DNA of 64,000 nucleotides, taken from the NCBI RefSeq assembly GCF_023094165.1, contig NZ_JALMDK010000016.1:124001-188000 (forward strand), in the 5' to 3' direction. This stretch comes from Crossiella sp. S99.2 (GTDB taxonomy: Bacteria > Actinomycetota > Actinomycetes > Mycobacteriales > Pseudonocardiaceae). This document shows positions 40,101 through 49,100 of this stretch, piece by piece. The translations under genes were made by a program, and so were the position numbers. The notes under the pieces were generated by a model, which made no database searches, was not told the DNA's origin, and saw nothing but the letters and a program-made list of their open reading frames with translations. The first letter of the stretch is position 1. Each line of letters begins with the position of its first letter.

Positions 40101-43100
40101 AAGGCGTAGTAGCTGCGCATGTTCTCGACGTCGCTGCGGAATTCCTGGTCGGCCCGGCGCAAGGAGGTGGGCATGGGTTCGACGAGTTCGGCGAACTCGT
40201 AGGTGCGGGCGCCGGTGATCACCGCGATGGGGGCGTCGATCGGGTAGTCGTCCTCCCACCCGCCCGGATTCTGCGCGCGCTCGGTCATCAGCCGCTGCCG
40301 GACGGATTCGGTGGTGCCCGCGTAGCGCCGGACGGCCCCCGGGGCCAGGTTCATCGCGGCGAGCCACTGGTTGACGGTCAGCAGCCCGCCGGGGCCCACG
40401 GTCGGGTCGAACACCGCCCAGGACGGGCCGCGCGGACCGTCCACGAGCAGCGTGGTGGCCACGTGGAAGTCCAGCGGGAGGTCCACCGGCTGGTCGTTGG
40501 TGGCGTCCTCGGCGGTGGTGACGCGCAGCTCCATGTCGGGCCCGGCCGCGAAGATCTTGTGCGGCTGAGCGCCGAGCTGCCAGAGGGCCAGCGAGATGCG
40601 GTGCGCGCGGAAGTAGCACCCGTCCTCGGGGTAGTCGTGCGGCAGCGTCAGGGCGCCGGAGCGGGGGTGGTCGAAGGTCAGCTCCCGCATCCGCCGGAAC
40701 CAGTCCTGGGCCTGCTCCAGCGGCACCGGATCCGGGTTCACCCGGCCCAGCAGGTGATCCAGGTAGGCCGATTCCGCCGGCCTGGACGCCAGCAGGTCCG
40801 CATACAGGTCGCGGTCGAACGCCGACCGGTAGGCATCGGTCACAGCCTGGATTGCCTGCACATCCCGGTTCAGCCCGCCGAGCAGCGTCACCGCGCCCTC
40901 GAAATCGCCGGTGCTGACCCGGGTCCCCACCTCCCGCGCCAGTTCCGCCACCTCCGGCAGGTCGGCCGGGGACTCGTCAGCGGGCACAGCGGTCGACTCG
41001 ACCGGGCGTGCCGCGGCGGGGTCGGCCGGGAACACCGTGATCCGGCCCATGACCTGCAGCGCGCGCTGGTAGTTCGCCGTGGAGAGCCGCCCATCGTCGT
41101 GCGCGGCGGAGAGCACCTCGGCCAGCCGGGTGGAGAGCCTGCCGGAGTCGGGCAGCCCCATCAGGCGGTGCAGGCGGCCGAGCAGCCTGCCGCCGTCGAC
41201 CGCGGGTTCGGCCAGCAGCTGGACCACGGCCTGATGCGCGCGAGCGACCGCGGGCGCGGGCAGCGGCGCGCGCGGCACCCGGGCGCCGGGCGGCAGTTGC
41301 GGCGTCACCGACTGCTCCGCCGCCTCGGCGCGCCGACCGCTCTCCGCCGCGTACACCCCGGCGATCTCGTTGTCGTACAATGCCTTGGCGTCCCACCACG
41401 CCTGCTCCGCCGCGCGCTCGGCGTCCACCGCGGCGCGTTCCCTGGCCACCGCCTCGGTGTAGCGCCGCTTGTCCGCCGTGCTGACGCCACCCCGGTCCAG
41501 CGCCACCGCGCCCAGCTCGCGCTTGCGGTCGATCAGTCGGCGCAGTTCGGTGTCCGCCTTGAACAACGCCTGCCGCCGGTGCTCCAGCTGGCGGCGGGCC
41601 GAGGACAGCCCCCGGGGGCGGGCGGCCGCGGCGTTCCTGGCGATGGTGAACTGCTCGCGGACGGTGTCCAGGTGGGCCTGCTGGCGCTGGATGCGGGTGT
41701 CGAGTTCGTGCAGCCGGTCCACGCTGGCCCTGGCCCGCCGCCGTTCGCCCGCCTCGATCGGACGGCCCGCCTCCTCAGCCGCCGCGGTCGCCGCGATCCG
41801 GCGCTGTTCCGCGCCCAGCCACGCCTTTCCCTTGTCCGCCAGATCCCTGGTGGCGGTGACCAGCGTGTCCGGCAGGGCCTGCCCGGTCAGCGCGGCGGCG
41901 TCGGGCTCGCGCACCCGCAGCGCGTAGGCGTCGTGCACCCGCAGGTCCTGGTAGGTGGCCTGGTCCTGAGCCCCGCCGAACGCGGGCTTGGACCGGCGCC
42001 GCGCGACCACCCGGAACTCCGCACCGGCCAGCAGGACCCGGGAGAGCTGGTCCCCGTCCTTGTTCGTCCACGGCATCAGCGGGTCGTGGGCCGGGCCGTC
42101 CTCGTCGAGTCTGGTGGCCTTCAACCGGTCCGACTCGGGGCCGGTGAGCACCTGCCCCTGGCGCAGCGCGTAGGCCGCGTTGTCGCCGAAGGGTGTCCGG
42201 CTCGGGGGCTGCGCGGGTTCGGCGCCTGCGGCCCGCTCGACGTCGGTCGACTGCCCTGCGGCGCCGAACGGCGTGTTCTGGACCAGCGTGGTCTCCTGGC
42301 CGGTCTTGACCACCACCTCGGTCGACTGCCGTGAGGTCGTGTACGAGCCGACCCGGACAGTGGCGCTGGCGCCGGCGAACCTCGGCTGTGCGGGCAGCCG
42401 GAAGTGGATCTCCAGGTCCCGGTCGACGCCCCCGGGCAGCGGTACGGCGAAGGTCCCGTCGGCGGCGGCGGAGAGCCCGGCGCGCACGGTCGCCGGGGTG
42501 ATGGCCGCCTGCAGCGTGCGCCTGATCTTCGGGGTGATCCGGACCCCGGACCCGGCCAGCACCTCCCGGGCCTGCGCACGCAGGGCCTCGACGTCGCCGA
42601 AATAGTGCTCGGCCCAGTAGCCCTCAAGCGCGGGCAGCTTCGGCGCCGGCGTGCCGTCGGCCAGCTGTGCGCGCCAGGTCGCCAGGTCCTGTTCGGACAG
42701 TGTGCCGGTCACCGGGCGGGGTCCGGTCTCGATGGCGCCGAGCCTGCCGCCGTGTTCAGGCGCCGGGAACGACTCTTCCGCAATCTTAGTGATCCGCACG
42801 TCCTCGGTCACCGGGACCGCGGCGATCGTGCGGCCGTGCCGCTGGATCCGCAGGTTCAGCTCCAGCCTGCCCTGGTGCACGGCGGCAGGCCCGGCGAAGG
42901 TGCCGGAGTGGTTGTGCTTGACCGATTGCTCCGTCGTCTTCTTCCGCCCCCGCCGCCCCGCCGCGATCTCCACGCCGAGACCCGCGCCCACCTGACCGTC
43001 GGCTCGGCGGGTGCGGGCCGCGCCTGCCGAGGCAGTCCCTGGCCGGGGACCTCGTGTCCTTCTGAGCACCAGCGCCACGCGGGCCAGGAACATGCCGTTG

Positions 43101-46100
43101 ACCAGCGTGCGCGCCCTGATCCTGGTGTCCTGGCCGCCGAATTCGGCGCTGACGGTGGCTTTGAGCTTGCCGACGTTGCGCACCACACCGCGTTCGGGGG
43201 CCTCGGTGAAGGCCGCGTCCAGGGTCAGCTCATAGGTTTGGCCGCTGAAGCGGAGTTCAGCGCGGATCGGGTTGGCCTGGCCGCCGTTGAGCGAGTTGTG
43301 CACCGCGCCGTTGACCTCGGACAGGAACCGCTTGACCGCGTCGATGTTGCCGTTCTTGGGATCCAGGCTGCTCTCCGGCAGCAGCCGGGCCGCCAGGTCG
43401 GGACCGATGCCGGGCGCCTGGGCCAGTTCCGCGCGGAGGTCGGCGATCCGCGGACTCAGGTCGATCCGCTCGATGATGCCACCGAGCCCGATCGACTGCC
43501 CCGCCGACTCCCCCGGCCGCAGCGAGGACGGCGGCTCGATCCCCCGGTCCGCGGGCGCTGCCGCGTCCTCCCGCGGCGGCGGGGTCCCGGTGCTCAGCTC
43601 GTGCAGCTGGTCCTCGGTGAGCCAGACCAGCGCCGACTCCGGCAGGTCGAGAACCTCGCCCGCGGTCCGGGCCGGATCCGGCTCGGCCAGGCCGAAGCTG
43701 AGGTTGCCCTTGTACCGCGCCTCCGCGACCACCGTGGCCTCGATGTCGAGCCGGGCCAGTACCACCTTGTTCGGCAGCTCGCGGAGCGCGATCTTCTCCC
43801 CGCCCTTGAGGTTCACGGCCTGGGACTCGCCGCGCTCGACGGTGAAGGCCGAGGCCGAGACCCCGAAGACGCCCCGGGGCGAGACCCGGACGCCGCCGTC
43901 GGTCTCCGAGTGACCCGCGCTCGTCAGCACGGGCACGGCGATGACGTAACCGCCGTAGCGGTCGGTGGTCCCGGCGCCGCCGGTGCCCTTGCTGGAACTC
44001 TCCAGCTGCCGGGTGACCTCCTGGTACTCCGCCGCGCTGACCTGCCGCGCGGACAACCGGGGCCGGAAGGACACACCCAGCGCGCCGAAGAGGTCCGCCG
44101 CGCGGCGGCCGTGCAGCAGCTTGGTCGAGTCGATCACCGTGGTGCGGTTGAACAATCGCAGGTCCCGACGCAGCGCCTCCGGGGCGAGCCGGGAGTTGAT
44201 CGAGTAGGCGATGTCCCCGACCCGCGAGCGCACCACCGGATCCCGTTCGGTGGCGAGGCTCAGCATCTCCTCCGCCGAACGCTGCACCGCGGCCGCGCCG
44301 GTGAAGGCGAGGATCTCGACGTCGTCGAAGGAGCGGGACAGCGCGGCGGGCAGCGCGTGCGGGGCCGGCGCGTCGGCCAGCGGCCGGTTGGGCCGAGGCT
44401 GGATCGCCTGCTCCTGATTGGGATCCCCGTTGGTGAGCAACACTTCCGGCAGCAGCATCCGCAGCGGGACGGTGATCGGGTCGGGCGCGGTGAGCTGCGC
44501 GTGCGCGGGCAGGTGCCGGCCCCGGCGACCGAAGCTGATCTTGCGGATCGCCTGGTTATGCCGCCGGTCGGCGTGGATCTCGCTGGTGATGGTCAGCTCG
44601 GCCCGGAACTGGCGGACCGGGCGGTCACCGAGCTTGCCCTGCTCGGTGAGCGAGCCGCCCCGCCACCGCTCGACATTGTGCTTGCCGCCCAAGGTCTGCG
44701 TGGTCTCCTGCGCCCAGGTCCGCGCGCCGCGGGCGCCGAAGTACAGCGCCCCGAACGCCTCGGCGCCGCCGGTGTTGCCCAGCGGGCCCAGCAGACGGCC
44801 CTGCGGACCGCCGCCAAGTCCGGTCTCCCGGCCGTGTCCGCTGTCGACCCCGGTGACGTCCTTGGCCCGGTAGATCGCCAGCAACTCCTCGGCGGTGAGC
44901 GGATTGCCCTCCGTGATGGCGCCGACCTCCGCCTTGACCACGATCGTGGTGCGGTAGTCGTGGAAGTACCCGGCGCGCCGGACCGGGACGTGCAGGCCGG
45001 GGCCGATCAGCCGGTTGGTCAGGCGGTTGATCTCCGGTTCGGACAGCGCCAAGGTCAGCGCCTTGCCCCGTTCCAGCGCCGCCAGGGCCTTGGCGGTGAG
45101 CTGGCCGTCCTTGATGTCGGGGTCGGTGAAGGAGCGGATGAGCTTGTCCTTGTTGAGGTACCAGCCCTTCTGCAGCGGCACGTCACCCAGCAGCGGCCGC
45201 AGCGCCCGCGCCAGCAGCTGACCGCTGCTGACCTCCTCCACCATGCCCAGGACGGCCTGCCCGGTCTCGAACTCCCGCGGCCCGAAACGGGTCCGGTCCG
45301 CGCCGGAGCGGAACTCGGTGTCCTGGGGATCGGCCTCGACCAGCCCCGCCCACCCCGCCTCGCGGGCGGTGGTCCACTGCACGGCGCCGACATTGCCGCG
45401 CAACCGCCACGGCTGCTCCCCGGCGCGACCGACCTGCCGGACCTCAATGTCGTAGACCAGCTCGTACCGAACGGCATCCCCGGTGATCTTGAGCGCTTCC
45501 TTGGCCGCGGTGGACCCGGTGACCCCGCCGGTGACGCCCTGTTCCAGGGTGGCGTCGGAGGTGAGCCCGCCCGCCGCGGTGAACGCGGGCTCGAACTCGG
45601 CGCCGCCACCGAGGAAGGCGTGTACCCCGGACCGGCGTTTCACCCCTTGCTTGCCGGTGTGCTCGTAGTGCTCGTGCGTGCGCTGGGTGATGCTGACGCC
45701 GCTCTTGGTCTGGTCCACCCGCACCCAGCGGGCGACCGCGCGCATCTCCAGCTGGGTGCTGCGCTGCCGCCACTCGAACCCGCCCCGGTTCTTGCCCTTG
45801 AAGATCACCGGCGACCGGATCCACTTCTTGTCCTGGTACGCCTCGTCCTTCCGCGCGCGCACCTCGGGCGGGTCGCTGGGATCGCGGTCGTCGTAGAGCG
45901 CCATCGCCCGCAACTTGGCCGCGATATTGCCCGCACTGAGAAACTCCTGGATCGCCTCCCGCCCCTCCGACCCGATCGCGGTCGCCCCGGCGTAACGCGG
46001 CCCCAGCTTCTCGATGACCTGATCGGCGAAGGCCGGGATGTCAGTGGGCTGCGGCCCCCGATTGACCACAACGGACTCCACCAGCGTGTGCCCCGGCAAC

Positions 46101-49100
46101 CGAACCAGCCTCGGCGCCGACCGCTGTCCGCCCTCCCCCAGCAACCGCCGCCGCTCGGCCCGCCCGACCGGACTGACCCCAAGCTTGGCCAGCGCCCGAG
46201 CCCGCGCCGGCCGAATCACCCCACCCCAGCCAGCCCGCTCGGCCCGCAACACCCTGGCGCCCGCACCGTCCCGGCTGCCGAGATCCACCGGCATGGCCAG
46301 GGTGACCTCGGCGTCCGCGGTGACCACCGGCCCGCCCACCGGCGACCGGACGAGGTTCCCCGCGTCGTCGTAAAGGCCGAACTCCACCCGGAACGGCACG
46401 GAGACCTCATGCGGCGAGCCATGCTCGATCTCCGCAGACCCACCCAGCTCCTGCCGCAACTCACTGCCGACCTCCTCGGTCGGCGCGGACTGCACGGAGG
46501 GAACCACCTGCACGATGACCCCCGGCAGCCCGGTGAATCGCAGCACCGGCGCGATGTTGTTGTCCCGCCGATCCGCCTCCCGCACCGCGGAACTCACCTT
46601 GGACTTCGAGGCCTGTTCGAGGTGGTACCCGGCCTTTCCCTTGTCCCGCAACCCATCCCCAGCCCAGTCGAACCGCGAGGCGATCCGCAACTGGTAGTAT
46701 TTCCCATCCCCCTTCACCCGCACCCGAAGCCCATCCCCCAGCGTGCCCGCCATGTCCTGCGCCAACATCTCGCCGATTTCCTTGGCGCCGTCCCACTTCT
46801 TGACCTGCGGCGCGATCTGCCGCAACCGCGCCTCGACGTCCAGCGCGGTGCCCCGGGCGTGCTCCTTCTGCTGGGCGGCGCCGAGGGATCGGCTGTCTCG
46901 CAGGTAGCGCGGCAGGCCGTCCCGGAGCTGCTGCGCGGTGAGGGGGCCGTCGTGGTCGCCACCCGGCTCCGGCGGGTTTGCCGGCGGCGCACCCGTTTCC
47001 ACCGGGTCACCGGCCACAGGCGCGGTCGCGGATTCCAGCGCGGCCGCGGGTGCTGCTGCGGGATCCGGCTGGGGCTCGGCGGTGACGGGCGAGCCGACGG
47101 GTCCGGGCCGCACCTCGGCGACGAGCTGCGCCAGATCCTTCGGGTAACCGCCCTCAACCACCCCGAACAGATCCTTGGCGAGCGGCGGGCCGGCATCGAG
47201 GCGCGCCACGTGATGCACAACCGCGGTCTCCGGGCTCTTCGGAACCACCCGGAAGCGAAGCAGGTCCCCGTTGGGCAGCCTCAGCCCAGGCTTGTTGAGC
47301 CGCGCGTCAACATCGTTCCGCGCCTCCCGCAACAACTCCCGCCGACCCTGCTCGCCACTCCGCCCCGCCGGATCAACCGCCACCACAACCGTGACCTCAG
47401 TGGTCGGCACCCCATCCTGCACCGCCCGCCGCACCTCAAACCCAGCCCGCTGCTCCACAGCAGCCCCAGCGAGCTGCTCGCGCCCGTGTACCAGGGCCGG
47501 GGCTTGGATGTTCGCGGCGGGGGCGGTGCTCGGCTCGGACGCGACCTCGGTTTCCGGGGCGGGGCCGGTGTCGCGGTCGTAGCCGGTGTCACTGTCGGAG
47601 CCGGTGTCGGCGAGCGCTTCGAGGCTGAGGGGTGGAGCGGCGCTCGGACTCACCGCGGGCCCGTTGCCGGAGAACACCGCCGGCACATCGGTCTCGGTCC
47701 GGGGCGCGAGTCCGGGCGGAGCGTGCGCGATGTGCGGGGTGGCCACGTCGGTGCGGAGATTGTCGATACGGAGGCTGTCGGTGCGGAGGCTGTCGGCCGG
47801 GGTGGGGTTGGTGCTGCTGCGGACGTTGTGTTCCGGGCCGCTGCGGGTTTCCGGCTGCGGGCCAGTGGGTTGCAGGCCAGCTGACTGCGAGGCGCCAGGC
47901 TGCGGAGCAACAGGCAGCGAGGCGCCAGGCTTCCCGGGCGACTGCTCCGCCACCGTCCCTGCCGCCGCACTCGGCCCCGACACCGGCGAATCCACCACCA
48001 TCGACGGCGGCCCTCCATGCGCCACGGACAACCCACCCGACGCCCCCAGCACCCCGCCAGCCCCAGAGTGAGTGGCCTGCCACTCACTGGCCCCACGAAC
48101 CGCCCCAGGCTGAGTGGCCTGCCACTCACCCGCCCCACCAACCGAACGAGACTGAGTGGCCTGCCACTCACCCGACCCGCGAGCCGAACCAGACTGAGTG
48201 GCCTGCCACTCATCGGTCTGACCTCGCGGAGCCAGCCCATCCGGCTGCCGCGGGGAAACGCCCGGCAACGACTGGTCTGGCTGGGGCTCAGGCGCCCGCG
48301 GGTGCGAAACGGGCGGCTGGACGGCCCCGGACACGTCGGCACCGGGAACACCCGCCCCCGGCACAGGCGGCCCCACGACCGGAGCAGGCGGACCCGCAAC
48401 CGGAACGGGCGGACCCCCGAGCGATGCCGACGGACCCGCAACCGGAACGGGCAGTCCCGCGACCGGGGCAGGCGGACCCTCAACCAGTACCGCCGGACCC
48501 ACGACCGGCACAGGCAGCCCCGCAACCGGCGCAGGCACTCCCGCCACGGGAGTGGGCGGCCCCGCGACCGGCGCCGACGGACCCGCGGCCGGTGCCGGTG
48601 CGTGCGCATCGGGGCGAGCCGGGACCTCAGCCACCGGCGGCAACCCCACACCTCCAGGCGACGACGGCGCACCGCCAGGCGGAGACGGCACGCCCCCCGG
48701 TTGCGACGGCACATCACCCGGCAACGACCCCACCCCGCCAGGCGCCGCCACCTCACCGGGCCGCGACCCCACGTCACCCGGCGACGACGAGACACTCCCT
48801 GGCCGCCCCGACACCCCATCCGGCGACGAACTCACGCCACCAGACGGCAATCCCGCTCCTCCCGGCGGCAAACTCACGCCGCCAGGCGGCAGACCCACTC
48901 CCCCCGACAACGACCTGGCGCCACCAGGCGGCAATGCCGCTCCGCCCGGCAGCGAACTCCCGACCACGGGCGGCAAGCCCGCTCCTACCGGCGATGAGCC
49001 CACTCCCCCGGGCGGCCCCGAAACCCCACCCGGCGACGACGGCGACGCCGGCGACGCCCCAGGCTCCAACGGCCCCCCGCCCAGTCCACCCCGATGCCCG

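Noticed and set aside
36179..42334. A 2,051-codon open frame on the + strand opposite the giant gene
   Set aside because: It is a shadow of the GC-rich minus-strand gene. It has low-complexity Gly/Arg/Gln/Val composition and no domains, and the minus strand has clear catalytic motifs here.
42404..47884. A 1,826-codon open frame on the + strand
   Set aside because: It has the same antisense-shadow composition, no ribosome binding site and no recognisable motif; the giant gene explains the region.
48068..48212. CRISPR-like array (regular palindromic repeats)
   Set aside because: Only four copies, 18-bp repeats, 24-bp spacers that encode in-frame protein repeats, no cas genes, and location inside a gene.
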